From Actinomycetota bacterium (GTDB taxonomy: Bacteria > Actinomycetota > Acidimicrobiia > Acidimicrobiales > Ilumatobacteraceae), in assembly GCA_947454105.1 (NCBI GenBank), contig CANGIP010000002.1, forward strand, positions 62,001 through 126,000: a DNA stretch of 64,000 bases. The letters run 5' to 3'. The notes beneath the pieces were generated by a model. It had not been told where the DNA came from. It worked only from the letters and a program-made list of their open reading frames with translations, and did no database searches. Position 1 is the first letter of the stretch; every line of letters begins with the position of its first letter. The position numbers were made by a program, and so were the translations under genes. Positions 24,530 through 34,978 of this stretch are shown piece after piece.

Positions 24530-25822
24530 ATGTCTGCCGCACAGAATTCAACTCAAACAAGCGTCCCTCCCCTTGACGAGTTCATCGAGACCGCCCGCAA
24601 GTGGCTCGAGGCGCACACTGAATACCGTTCGGGCGGATCTGACGACAAAGACCTCGTGTGGGGCGACGGCGAATTTTCGGTCTCGGTGTTTCACTCGTTG
24701 ACTTTTGAAGAAGAGTCTGCACTTCTTGAAAAGGCCAAGGCTTGGACTCAAGCCAAAGCCGAACACGGTTATCACGCCATCACTCAACCCGTTGAATACG
24801 GCGGCCTTGGATACCCACGTGAATATGCACGTGCCTATTCGAAACTCGAATCACTCTTTGTGACACCAACTGGTCACGAAACGCACAGTGTCACCGTTGG
24901 ACTCATTGCCCCGACCATCAATGTGTACGGAACGCCCGAACAAAAAGAACAATTTGTCGGTCGCTTCATGGCAACTCGCGAACTCGCTTGTCAGTTGTTC
25001 TCCGAACCAGGCGCAGGAAGCGACTTGGCTGGACTTGCCTGTCGCGCCGATCGCGATGGCGACGAATGGGTCATCAATGGTCAAAAGGTATGGTCATCAG
25101 GTGCCCAGTTCTCTGAGTGGGGCGAATTGATCGCTCGCAGCGATGTTGATGTCGTCAAGCACAAGGGCATGACTGCGTTCATCATTCCGATGGATCTACC
25201 GGGCATTGAGATTCGACCCATTAAGCAGATGAGCGGCGGATCATCTTTCAACGAAGTTTTCTTCAATGATGTGCGTGTTCCCGACTCAATGCGTCTTGGT
25301 CCGGTTGGCGAAGGCTGGAAGGTTGCGCTCACCACACTTGGTTTTGAACGTGACCACTCTGGTGATGGTGGCGGTGGCGGTTCACGCGTCGGTGGTTCAT
25401 GGCGCCAAATCATCGCAACTGCTCGCGCTATGGGCGTCACGAGCGATCTCGTGATGCGCCAAGAACTCGCCAAGGCGTACACGCATTTCCGCGTTGAGGG
25501 ATTTGTGAATCGCCGTGCCTCAGATATGCGTCGCGCTGGTCAACCTGCTGGACCTGAAGGATCACTCGGCAAACTCATGTGGACCGAAGGCATGACCTAT
25601 GTCAGCGATGTGATGTCAAAGATTCTTGGTGCGACCCTCATCGCCGACACTGGCGAATGGGGCACGTTTGCCTGGGGCGAACACGTTCTTGGCGCTCCCG
25701 GCTACCGCATTGCTGGTGGATCGGATGAAACCCAGCGCAACATCATCGGCGAGCGCGTTCTCGGACTTCCTGGCGAGCCACGAGTCGACAAAGACATTTC
25801 TTGGAAAGACACACGCCGGTAA
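24530..25822 (+). CDS. acyl-CoA dehydrogenase
   Basis: About 430 residues of the FAD-dependent acyl-CoA dehydrogenase fold. Conserved parts include QLFSEPGAGSDLAGLACRA (flavin and substrate contacts), NGQKVWSSGA, and the C-terminal GGSDETQRNIIGERVLGLP. It introduces an alpha-beta double bond into an acyl-CoA and passes electrons to ETF. The open frame extends 132 bases upstream, but that part looks non-coding and overlaps the putative operator. It heads the plus-strand run SDR, ThuA-like, acoABXC and is divergent from tetR. Confidence 0.92.
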   Translation: MSAAQNSTQTSVPPLDEFIETARKWLEAHTEYRSGGSDDKDLVWGDGEFSVSVFHSLTFEEESALLEKAKAWTQAKAEHGYHAITQPVEYGGLGYPREYARAYSKLESLFVTPTGHETHSVTVGLIAPTINVYGTPEQKEQFVGRFMATRELACQLFSEPGAGSDLAGLACRADRDGDEWVINGQKVWSSGAQFSEWGELIARSDVDVVKHKGMTAFIIPMDLPGIEIRPIKQMSGGSSFNEVFFNDVRVPDSMRLGPVGEGWKVALTTLGFERDHSGDGGGGGSRVGGSWRQIIATARAMGVTSDLVMRQELAKAYTHFRVEGFVNRRASDMRRAGQPAGPEGSLGKLMWTEGMTYVSDVMSKILGATLIADTGEWGTFAWGEHVLGAPGYRIAGGSDETQRNIIGERVLGLPGEPRVDKDISWKDTRR

Positions 25823-25905
25823 GAAGTTCCGGTCGTAGTTTTACGAATAGTCGTTTCAGCAAGTTTCAGTAATAACAATCAACAACCACAACAGGGGGCA
25901 ACATC

Positions 25906-26661
25906 ATGGACCTAGGTCTCAAAGGTAAAAAAGTATTAGTCACTGGCTCAACTAAGGGTCTCGGTCGCGCAATTGCTGAAACAATGCTCGCCGAAGGTGC
26001 ATCAGTCGCGATTTGCGCACGTAACGCCGAAGAAGTTGCGGCCGCAGTCGCGGAAATGTCAAAGCTCGGCAAAGTTGTCGGCGCGTCAGTTGATGCAGCC
26101 GATCCCGAAGCACTTCGCGCGTGGGTCGCATCGTCAGCCGAACAGCTCGGTGGTATCGACGTGTACGTTCACAACACTTCGGGCAAGCCAGCCCGCAAGC
26201 TTGAAGCCTGGATCAACAACTTCAACATCGACCTCATGTCTCTCGTACACGGTGTCGACGCAGCAAAAGAAGCTCTCGCCAATGGTGGCGGATCGGTCAT
26301 CAGTATCGGAACCACCGCAACAAGCGAACACTTCGCCAGCGGATCGGGTAGCTACAGCGCGATGAAGTCGGCGGTTGTCAACTGGACACTTGGTCAGGCT
26401 CAGGTTCTTGGCGCTCAAGGCATTCGTTGCAACGTCGTTTCACCCGGACCCATCATGGTTCAAGGTGGCGACTGGGACATGATCAAGAATGCCATGCCCC
26501 CATTCTTTGAAGCCACCGAAAAGAATCATCCCGGCGGCCACATGGGCGAACCGAGCGACGTCGCAAACGCTGTGGCATTCCTCGCAAGTTCGGCTGCTCG
26601 TCACATCAATGGTGTCAACATCACCGTTGATGGCGGCTTCTTGAAGCGCATCGACTTCTGA
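25906..26661 (+). CDS. short-chain dehydrogenase/reductase
   Basis: A 251-residue SDR: VTGSTKGLGRAIAET, ICARNAEEV (Arg suggests NADP(H)), VHNTSGKP in place of NNAG, and GSGSYSAMKSAVV with the catalytic Tyr and Lys. The C-terminus VDGGFLKRIDF is normal. The altered NAG motif is seen in a subset of the family that acts on hydroxyacyl or cyclic substrates. It lies 83 bases after the acyl-CoA dehydrogenase and 40 before the ThuA-like gene on the same strand. Confidence 0.9.
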   Translation: MDLGLKGKKVLVTGSTKGLGRAIAETMLAEGASVAICARNAEEVAAAVAEMSKLGKVVGASVDAADPEALRAWVASSAEQLGGIDVYVHNTSGKPARKLEAWINNFNIDLMSLVHGVDAAKEALANGGGSVISIGTTATSEHFASGSGSYSAMKSAVVNWTLGQAQVLGAQGIRCNVVSPGPIMVQGGDWDMIKNAMPPFFEATEKNHPGGHMGEPSDVANAVAFLASSAARHINGVNITVDGGFLKRIDF

Positions 26662-26701
26662 TCGGCGAATTGCGAATCAGAACTCGAACCAGAGCAGAAA
26701 T

Positions 26702-27469
26702 ATGAGCAATTCACCAGGACGTCGCATTGACGTCACGCTTGTTGCCGGTGGCAAATATCACGACATCGATTTCGCACGTCGTGAATTGTTGACGTTGCTT
26801 GGCGAACACGAAGAATTTCGTGTTCGCGTGCAACCCGACTATGAAGACACTGCCGGAATCGCCAAGGCGTCCATCTTGGTGTCGTACACGTGCGACGTTC
26901 GACCGAGCGAAAAAGCTCAAGCCGAGATTCGTTCATGGGTCGAAAACGGCGGACGCTGGGTAGCACTTCACGGAACCAACGCGGCACTCACGTTGGGTGG
27001 ACCCAACGGCGTTGACGCTCCGCGTTGCTTCCCCTCGTGGGCTGACACATTGGGCAGCCAGTTTGTTGCCCACCCACCGATTCAGCCATACACCGTACAA
27101 GTGAGCGACCCCAATCACTGGCTCGTCGCTGGCATCGAATCATTTGATACCGATGACGAGTTGTACTTAAGCGAATACGCCAATCGCGATGCTCTTCATG
27201 CTCTGTTGCACACAACATGGCAGGGCGATGCGAAGGGTTTCGTTGAAGCCGACTGGACCAATTGCGACCCCACCCATCTCGTGATGTACTTACGCGATTT
27301 GGGTCAAGGTTCAATTTTGTACAACACGCTCGGGCACTGCCGTGGTCACTACGACATGGCGCCAGTGCTCGATTACTACCCGCGTATTGAACGTTGTTCA
27401 TGGGAAAAGCCCGCGTATTACGAACTGTTACGCCGTTCATTGCGGTGGGCCCGCGGACTCAACGAGTAA
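26702..27469 (+). CDS. ThuA-like domain protein
   Basis: A 255-residue ThuA-fold protein, the second in the window. Segments include VTLVAGGKYHDIDFARREL, LVSYTCDVRPSEKAQAEI, GGRWVALHGTNAAL, HPPIQPYTVQV and GQGSILYNTLGHCRGHYDM. The His-rich late motif is typical of the trehalose-utilisation family. As with the first copy, it stands next to an SDR gene in a catabolic operon, which suggests a role in sugar-like or cyclic polyol degradation, but the reaction is unknown. It is followed by the acoA gene after 55 bases. Confidence 0.83.
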   Translation: MSNSPGRRIDVTLVAGGKYHDIDFARRELLTLLGEHEEFRVRVQPDYEDTAGIAKASILVSYTCDVRPSEKAQAEIRSWVENGGRWVALHGTNAALTLGGPNGVDAPRCFPSWADTLGSQFVAHPPIQPYTVQVSDPNHWLVAGIESFDTDDELYLSEYANRDALHALLHTTWQGDAKGFVEADWTNCDPTHLVMYLRDLGQGSILYNTLGHCRGHYDMAPVLDYYPRIERCSWEKPAYYELLRRSLRWARGLNE

Positions 27470-27524
27470 CAAAATTTAGAACTCAATCTTTCACACAGAC
27501 ATCTATTCACAGAAACAGGTAGCT

Positions 27525-28508
27525 ATGGATTTTTCATCAGCAAAACAGTTTGACCTCCATCGTCGCATGGTGCGTATTCGTTTATTCGAAGAAGCCGCCG
27601 GTCGACTCGCCGAATCAAACAAGTTGCCCGGCTTCTTGCACCTCTATGTGGGTGAAGAAGCGGTCGCATCTGGAGTCTGTGGAGCACTCAACGATGATGA
27701 CCACATCACCTCAACGCACCGCGGTCATGGTCACCTGGTGGCCAAGGGTGGCGACTTCAATCGCATGATGGCCGAACTCATGGGCAAGTCCACGGGATAT
27801 TGCAAGGGCAAGGGTGGCTCGATGCACATCAGCGACACCTCGCTTGGCATGCTCGGTGCAAACGGCATCGTAGGTGCCGGTTCACCGATCGCCGTCGGTG
27901 CCGCATTCGCTAACAAGTACCGCGGCAAGGGCCAAGTTGCGGTTGCGTTCTTCGGTGATGGCTCGACCAACATCGGCGCTTTTCACGAAGCCGCCAACAT
28001 GGCATGCGCATTGCACCTGCCGATTGTGTTCGCCTGTGAAAACAACGAATACGGCGAATTCACTCCTCGCGACAAGACCATGGCCATCACCGACGTTGTT
28101 GACCGTGCCGCCGGCTACGGAATGCCCGGAGTCATCGTTGACGGCATGGATGTCATCGCCGTGCACGAAGCTGCTGTTGAAGCAGTTGAACGTGCTCGTC
28201 AAGGTGGCGGACCTTCAATGATCGAAGCCAAGACCTACCGCTTCTATAACCACCACGGTGTACAGAACCTCGGTTTGAAATATCGCTCCGATGAAGAAGT
28301 CGCTATCTGGAAGCAGCGCGACCCAATCTTCACATTCGAAGATCGCATGATCGAAAATGGTGTCGCCACTCGCGCCAACTTTGATGACATCTGGGCCGAA
28401 CTGCGCGCCGATATTGAAACAGCAATTCAGTTTGCTGAAGATAGCCCCTACCCCACCCCCGACCAGATCATGGTCAACGTGTACACGAGCATGACTGGAG
28501 CAAACTGA
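27525..28508 (+). CDS. acoA: 2-oxo acid / acetoin dehydrogenase E1, alpha subunit
   Basis: A 327-residue thiamin-diphosphate-dependent E1 alpha subunit. The TPP motif begins GDGSTNIGAFHEAANM and ends ENNEYGE. It decarboxylates a 2-oxo acid or cleaves acetoin and transfers the acyl unit to the lipoyl arm of E2. Its small size and the neighbouring acoX-type gene point to the acetoin-dehydrogenase subtype rather than pyruvate or branched-chain dehydrogenases. The stop codon overlaps the acoB ATG (TGATG). The symbol rests on gene context. Confidence 0.85.
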   Translation: MDFSSAKQFDLHRRMVRIRLFEEAAGRLAESNKLPGFLHLYVGEEAVASGVCGALNDDDHITSTHRGHGHLVAKGGDFNRMMAELMGKSTGYCKGKGGSMHISDTSLGMLGANGIVGAGSPIAVGAAFANKYRGKGQVAVAFFGDGSTNIGAFHEAANMACALHLPIVFACENNEYGEFTPRDKTMAITDVVDRAAGYGMPGVIVDGMDVIAVHEAAVEAVERARQGGGPSMIEAKTYRFYNHHGVQNLGLKYRSDEEVAIWKQRDPIFTFEDRMIENGVATRANFDDIWAELRADIETAIQFAEDSPYPTPDQIMVNVYTSMTGAN

Positions 28509-29497
28509 TGAGTGACGATCGCAAACTCACATACGCACAGGCTTTCAATGAAGCCGTATCGCAAATGATGGAAGCCGACCCCGACGTATTTTGTGCTGGT
28601 GAAGACATCGGCGCATTTGGTGGAGTCTTCGGAACCTTCGCTGGTCTGCAGGCCAAGTTTGGTGAGAAGCGTGTTGTTGACACACCGATCAGCGAACAAG
28701 CCATTGTTGGTCTCGGAGTTGGCGCTTCCGTTACTGGCTTGCGCCCCATCGTCGACTTGATGTTCATGGACTTCATCTGCGTGGCCTTCGACCAGATCGT
28801 CAACCAGGCCGCCAAGTTGAAATACATGTTCGGTGGAGACGCAACCTTGCCGATGACCATCACGACTGCTGGTGGTGGCGGATTGTCAGCAGCTGCTCAA
28901 CACAGTCAGTCTCTTGAAGCTTTGTTGTGCCACATTCCTGGCCTCAAAGTTGTCATGCCGTCAAACCCGTACGACATGAAGGGCTTGATGATCTCGTGCA
29001 TCAAAGAGAACAACCCAACTGTCATGATCAAGCACAAGCGTCTGCTGGGCATGAGTGCACCGGTTCCGACTGAGGCATACGGCATTCCGCTTGGCAAGGG
29101 CAACATCATTCGCCCCGGCAAAGACGTCACGATCGTTGCTTATGCCCGCATGGCCAATGAAGCGATCATCGCCGCAAAAGAACTTGCCGAAGAAGGAATC
29201 GATTGCGAAATCATCGACCCGCGTACTTTGCAGCCTCTTGACACTGATCTCATTGTTGACTCAGCAAAGAAGACCAATCGTGTTGTCGTTGCTCAAGAAG
29301 CAGTTCGCTTTGGCGGACTTGGTGCCGAGATCGCTTCACAGATTCAAGAGTTGGCCTTCGATTATCTCGATGCTCCAGTCTCGCGAATTGGTGCTCCGTT
29401 CTCACCGGTGCCATTTAGCCCGGCGCTTGAATCGCATTACATCCCCGATGCCAAGAGCATTGTCAAAGGCGTCCGTGACGTCATGGCACGACGCTAG
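28508..29497 (+). CDS. acoB: 2-oxo acid / acetoin dehydrogenase E1, beta subunit
   Basis: A 329-residue transketolase-like beta subunit. VFCAGEDIGAFGGVFGTFAG and VVDTPISEQAIVGLGVG are the E1 beta signatures, and the C-terminal transketolase domain shows IIRPGKDVTIVAYARM and IDPRTLQPLD. It pairs with the alpha subunit to form the TPP active site. It is translationally coupled to acoA and followed by the acoX-type gene after 37 bases. No E3 (dihydrolipoamide dehydrogenase) gene is in the window. Confidence 0.87.
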   Translation: MSDDRKLTYAQAFNEAVSQMMEADPDVFCAGEDIGAFGGVFGTFAGLQAKFGEKRVVDTPISEQAIVGLGVGASVTGLRPIVDLMFMDFICVAFDQIVNQAAKLKYMFGGDATLPMTITTAGGGGLSAAAQHSQSLEALLCHIPGLKVVMPSNPYDMKGLMISCIKENNPTVMIKHKRLLGMSAPVPTEAYGIPLGKGNIIRPGKDVTIVAYARMANEAIIAAKELAEEGIDCEIIDPRTLQPLDTDLIVDSAKKTNRVVVAQEAVRFGGLGAEIASQIQELAFDYLDAPVSRIGAPFSPVPFSPALESHYIPDAKSIVKGVRDVMARR

Positions 29498-29534
29498 ATA
29501 ACGTCGAAGATTTCTCATTGTCCGTGAATTTCTT

Positions 29535-30566
29535 ATGAGCATCGTCGGAATCATTGTCAACCCCAATGCGGGTAAAGACATCCGTCGTTTGGTGACCCCA
29601 GCAACGCATACCTCTGATGGCACGAAGGTCGGCATTGTTCGACGTGCCATCGTTGCTGCATTCGAATCTGGGGCAACCAAAGTGTTGCTCATGCCCGACC
29701 GCCATCGGTTGTCAGAAAAAGCCGCTGAAGGAATTGCCGGAAACATTGTTCTTGTTGATGAACCACTCAGCGGTACTCGCTTTGACACCATCGCTGCGGC
29801 TCGTCGCTTTTGGAAAGAACAAGTTGGTGCAGTGATTGCGCTTGGTGGCGACGGCACATCACGCGACGTCGCAATCGGTTGGCCCGACGCCCCGCTCATT
29901 GCTATTTCAACTGGCACCAACAATGTGTACCCGTCGGCGATCGACGGAACTTCTGCCGGTGCCGCTGCAGCCTTTGTCGCGACTGGTGTCGTTTCGATGT
30001 CCGATGTCGGCCGACGCTCTAAGAGAGTTGTCGTCCGAGTTGAAGATGGCGATAAGTCAATTGACGATCTTGCACTGGTTGATCTGGCCTTTATCAATTC
30101 AATGTTTACTGGTGCTCGCGCCGTTCGCGACCCCAACACCGTGAAGGCAGTCATCGCTGCGGTAGCAACACCTGCGAGCACGGGGCTCTCAAGTATCGCC
30201 GGACGCATTCATCCCGTTGGCCGTTGGGATGCCTGTGGCGTATTCGTACGCCTCGGCGAAGGTGGACGTAAAGTTCGTGTTCCGCTTGCACCTGGTTCAT
30301 TCATCACCATGGAAATCGCTGAGGTTCGTCCACTCGAACTGGGCGAAGAGATCACGATGACCGGCAAAACTATTTTGGCCTTTGACGGGGAACGTGATCT
30401 GCCGGTGAGCGCTGACGGTGTTGTCACTGCTCGCGTCGAGGCCAGTGGTCCCCTACTCATTGATGTCGAGAAAACTCTCGTCATCGCCGCCCAGTCACAG
30501 ATGTTTGACGAACAAGCAAGACACGTGACAAACAAAGATTTATACACGTCTCCGGAGGAAAACTAA
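29535..30566 (+). CDS. acoX: AcoX-like ATP-NAD-kinase-family protein
   Basis: A 343-residue NAD-kinase-like protein. The diacylglycerol-/NAD-kinase motif is GIIVNPNAGKD at the N-terminus and VIALGGDGTSRDVA (GGDGT) near residue 100, followed by STGTNNVYP. AcoX proteins occur in acetoin-dehydrogenase operons but their role is unproved. The gene lies between acoB and acoC, and its stop is directly followed by the acoC ATG, with GGAGG just before the junction. True NAD kinase is an alternative, but the operon context argues for AcoX. Confidence 0.85.
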   Translation: MSIVGIIVNPNAGKDIRRLVTPATHTSDGTKVGIVRRAIVAAFESGATKVLLMPDRHRLSEKAAEGIAGNIVLVDEPLSGTRFDTIAAARRFWKEQVGAVIALGGDGTSRDVAIGWPDAPLIAISTGTNNVYPSAIDGTSAGAAAAFVATGVVSMSDVGRRSKRVVVRVEDGDKSIDDLALVDLAFINSMFTGARAVRDPNTVKAVIAAVATPASTGLSSIAGRIHPVGRWDACGVFVRLGEGGRKVRVPLAPGSFITMEIAEVRPLELGEEITMTGKTILAFDGERDLPVSADGVVTARVEASGPLLIDVEKTLVIAAQSQMFDEQARHVTNKDLYTSPEEN

Positions 30567-32069
<1,503 letters not shown>

Positions 32070-32087
<18 letters not shown>

Positions 32088-33287
32088 CTCTCTCGTCTCC
32101 GTATTGAGTTTCAGTTTCCAACCTCCTTCATGTGCCGCATGATGGTGTCGTGAGCAGAGTGGAACCAAGTTGTTGAGGTCGGTTGCTCCCCCGTTTTCCC
32201 AATAGTCAATGTGGTGCGGTTCGCAATGACTGAACTTCACCGGACATCCGTCGATCGCACAGGTCTCATGCACTGCGGCCAACGCCCGTCGTTGATGGGC
32301 CGTGGCTAAACGTTTCGATTTTCCAACATCGAGCGGAACACTCTTGCCGTCAAGAACAAGTGGGATGATCTCGGCTTCACAAGCCAAACGGCGAATCGTC
32401 TCAACTGAGAGCTCTGAACCATTCAAGGTGCGACACGTTCGTGCATCACCAAGACCTGTCTCACTCACTGCGCCAGCCAACAACTCGTAGTCGATATGCA
32501 CCACGATCTCAGCACGAGCGGGACGGTCACACAAAGAATTACTCAAAGCACCGCCCAAGGAATCACTGTCTGGGCGACTTTGCAACAAGGCCACAAGGGC
32601 CAATGCTCGGCGATGATCATTGGGCTCGATTGAAGAGTCACATTCAACTGGGACTTCTCGATCACCCGAATGAAACATTGCTTCTACTCCGGCATCAAGT
32701 AATCCCGAGACTATTGATCCTCGTTCGGGGTCAAACTTGCCGAACAAATTGGTCATTCCATCGGCATCGACCCAGTGGCGAAGAAAAGTCTGACGACGTT
32801 GTTTCTCGAATCGACTAACTCCACCATCATCGGTCAAGGTGTGCGCGGTTCGGCGTACGAACTTTGTGAACTCGTCGGCAGTCATGGTTTGGGCCGTCGC
32901 CAAAAGCTCTGGTGCTCGTTCAATCAATTTGTCCGATTGCTCACCCAAGATCTTGAAACCGCTTGATAAAGCATCAACGTGTGCAGACGTGACATTGCCA
33001 ACGGCCAAGGCGTCACCGAAAACCGGAACTGACCCCATAGTTTCAGTGCGGGCCATCACTTTGCGAACATCAGAGATTGACAATCCGCTCTCACGGATGA
33101 GTTCAACTTCGGGCATCACAGAATTGAGTTCAGACATCGTCGCGACCAATCGTGATTGCAACGAATCAAGCCATGATCGCAGGCAGCGAATATCGTTCAA
33201 CCCTTCACGAAGTTCAGCTATCGAACACTTAGAGGTGTCACGAGAAGTCAGAGCGTTTACTCGCTCAATGACTACGGAACTATTCAT
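32070..33287 (-). CDS. HNH endonuclease of the DUF222 ('13E12 repeat') family
   Basis: About 405 residues. The N-terminal DUF222 region includes RESGLSISDVRKVMAR and HVDALSSGF, and the C-terminal HNH nuclease domain has CAIDGCP, HCEPHHIDYWENGG, TDLNNLVPLCSRHHH, with the His/Asn/His core and zinc-type cysteines. Families like this are abundant and often multi-copy in actinobacteria, and their biological role is not known. GGAGG lies eight bases before the ATG. The 3' end overlaps the acoC 3' end by 18 bases, a convergent arrangement that suggests an insertion or rearrangement next to acoC. Confidence 0.9.
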
Positions 33288-33434
33288 GCAACACACCTCC
33301 CAACGAAACGATTAAGTAACAGACGTCGCGGGAAGTCGACAAACAAAAGTTACATCAGAGGTGTAACAGAGTCAACAGAAAATGTGATGGCTCACAAAAC
33401 CTATCAAAATATTTCTGGTCCAGATATTTCTTGT
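33288..33434. other. intergenic stretch with inverted repeats
   Basis: The 147 bases between the HNH gene start and the LLM gene end hold GTTACA-TCAGAGG-TGTAAC (33349-33367), which could be an operator, and an AT-rich inverted repeat at 33406-33430. I see no gene here. The stretch presumably carries the HNH promoter. Confidence 0.5.
33406..33430 (-). terminator. possible terminator of the LLM-oxidoreductase operon
   Basis: Around TCTGG-T-CCAGA with AT-rich flanks (AAATATT on both sides), the minus-strand transcript could form a short hairpin followed by a U-rich run (AUAUUUUGAU). It lies directly after the LLM gene's stop. Weak support. Confidence 0.35.
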
Positions 33435-34346
33435 TTAGCCGCGAGCAGCTTCAACAACTGGCAAGAAACGTTCGGGAACATCAAGCCAGTCTTCGGGCTT
33501 TTCAATGTCTTGCCAAAAGTTATGTTCAAGTGTCAACTCAACAAAGCCAGCCTCACGACATGCCGTCGCATCGGCTACAAGCGCTGCCATGTTGTCGCCG
33601 TCGGCAGCACGTGGAGCAAGTGGTCCCTGAATAAACGAGCGATAGTAAACCTCGAGCGGCTTCTGTTCAGCGCTTCGTTGCTCGTTTAATCCAGCGACAA
33701 TCTTTTGCACTTTGCCGATTGGCATACCGGCGGGGTTCCATGCATCGAACCATTTAGCTGTACGAGCCATGCCATCGGCCGACCACATTCCCGACAACAA
33801 TTTTGGGCGTGGACTCTGCACGGGCTTCGGACTCACGAACGAACTTGGTACCGAAAAGATTGGTCCTTCGTACGACACCGGATCTTCTTGCCAACACGCC
33901 AACATCGCCGGAATGAAATCATCCATACGACGACCACGAGTTTCTATTTCTGTCCCAGATGCAGTGTGCTCTTCAGCGTTCCAACCCACACCGAGCCCAA
34001 CAATCAAACGTCCGTTGCACATCTGGTCAATCGTGGCCAAGCGTTGTGCCAACGGAACTGGCCAGTGATTACCTGCGACCAAGATGCTGGTTCCCAGTCG
34101 AACCTTCGAAGTAATACCAGCGACAAAGGCCAATGTCTCAGTGGGCGCGAACACCGACTTGTACTGATGAGGCGGCAAGCGATCAGTAGCGCCATATCCA
34201 CGAATCGGCTTTTCTGGATACATGAAGTGATCCTGCACCCATAGCGCCTCATATCCCATCGCTTCAGCACGACGCGCAAACTCAGCAATAATGTCGGCCC
34301 GTACATGGGGGCCAAGTTGTGGCAAACACAATCCAACACCGGTCAC
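33435..34346 (-). CDS. LLM-class F420-dependent oxidoreductase
   Basis: A 303-residue luciferase-like TIM barrel. Motifs are YEALWVQDHFMYPEKP, GITSKVRLGTSILVAG and RLIVGLGVGWNAEEH, the last typical of the actinobacterial F420-dependent subset. It transfers hydride between F420 and an organic substrate, but flavin use cannot be excluded. Start is GTG. It is the last gene of a minus-strand trio with a nitroreductase (13-base gap) and a Rieske oxygenase, so it probably works in the same degradation step series. Confidence 0.87.
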   Translation of the reverse strand: MTGVGLCLPQLGPHVRADIIAEFARRAEAMGYEALWVQDHFMYPEKPIRGYGATDRLPPHQYKSVFAPTETLAFVAGITSKVRLGTSILVAGNHWPVPLAQRLATIDQMCNGRLIVGLGVGWNAEEHTASGTEIETRGRRMDDFIPAMLACWQEDPVSYEGPIFSVPSSFVSPKPVQSPRPKLLSGMWSADGMARTAKWFDAWNPAGMPIGKVQKIVAGLNEQRSAEQKPLEVYYRSFIQGPLAPRAADGDNMAALVADATACREAGFVELTLEHNFWQDIEKPEDWLDVPERFLPVVEAARG

Positions 34347-34359
34347 GAGTTATTTCCAT

Positions 34360-34965
34360 TCACGAAAATGTTTCCCAACAAATCACGTCATCAACTGGCT
34401 TGCGATTCACGCTGGCAAACTTCTTTTCGGGATACCCCATCGCAATAGCAGTTCCCAAGTACGCGCCATCGGGCAAACCCAACTCTTCTCGGAACTTCTG
34501 TTCAGCTACATAGTGAAAAGTTGTGAACGTTGTTCCGAGCCCCAGCGACCGAGCGGCCAACACCAAGTTCTGTGAAGCGGGATACACCGTCGACCACACA
34601 AAGTTTTCGTTCGGCGCTTGCGGCGGGTACTTGTTGAACCCGACCACAAAAATCCACACCGGCACATCGGCAAAACCTTCGACCAATCGACGAGCACCAA
34701 CCATCATCTTGTCGCGTGATGCATCACCAGTTGGTCCGCCCGAGAAATGCGATCCGAGCATGGCTTGAACCGCCGTCGCCATTCGTTCTTTACGCGCACG
34801 ATCGCGCACCACAATAAATTTCCAATTTTGGCTGTTGCCAGGGTTCGATGCGTACGTCGCTGCTTGAACGACTTTCTTGATGATGTCTTCAGGAACTTCA
34901 TCAGCTTTCAAATGGCGCATCGCAATACACGTACGCATCATTTCAATCACGTCGATTTCAGACAC
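34360..34965 (-). CDS. nitroreductase-family flavoprotein
   Basis: A 201-residue FMN-binding NfsB-like protein. CIAMRHLKADEVPEDII has the N-terminal Arg, AATYASNPGNSQNWKFIVV is the central block, and ARSLGLGTTFTTFHY is the C-terminal one. It differs enough from the other nitroreductase in the window to be a separate lineage. It is directly downstream of the Rieske oxygenase gene (13 bases) and could serve as an enone or quinone reductase in the pathway, or as an electron-transfer partner. Confidence 0.86.
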   Translation of the reverse strand: MSEIDVIEMMRTCIAMRHLKADEVPEDIIKKVVQAATYASNPGNSQNWKFIVVRDRARKERMATAVQAMLGSHFSGGPTGDASRDKMMVGARRLVEGFADVPVWIFVVGFNKYPPQAPNENFVWSTVYPASQNLVLAARSLGLGTTFTTFHYVAEQKFREELGLPDGAYLGTAIAMGYPEKKFASVNRKPVDDVICWETFS

Positions 34966-34978
34966 CGAAATCTCTCAA

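Noticed and set aside
29402-30208. Long minus-strand open frame of 268 codons
   Set aside because: It is antisense to acoX and lacks any domain signature, while acoX has the GGDGT motif.
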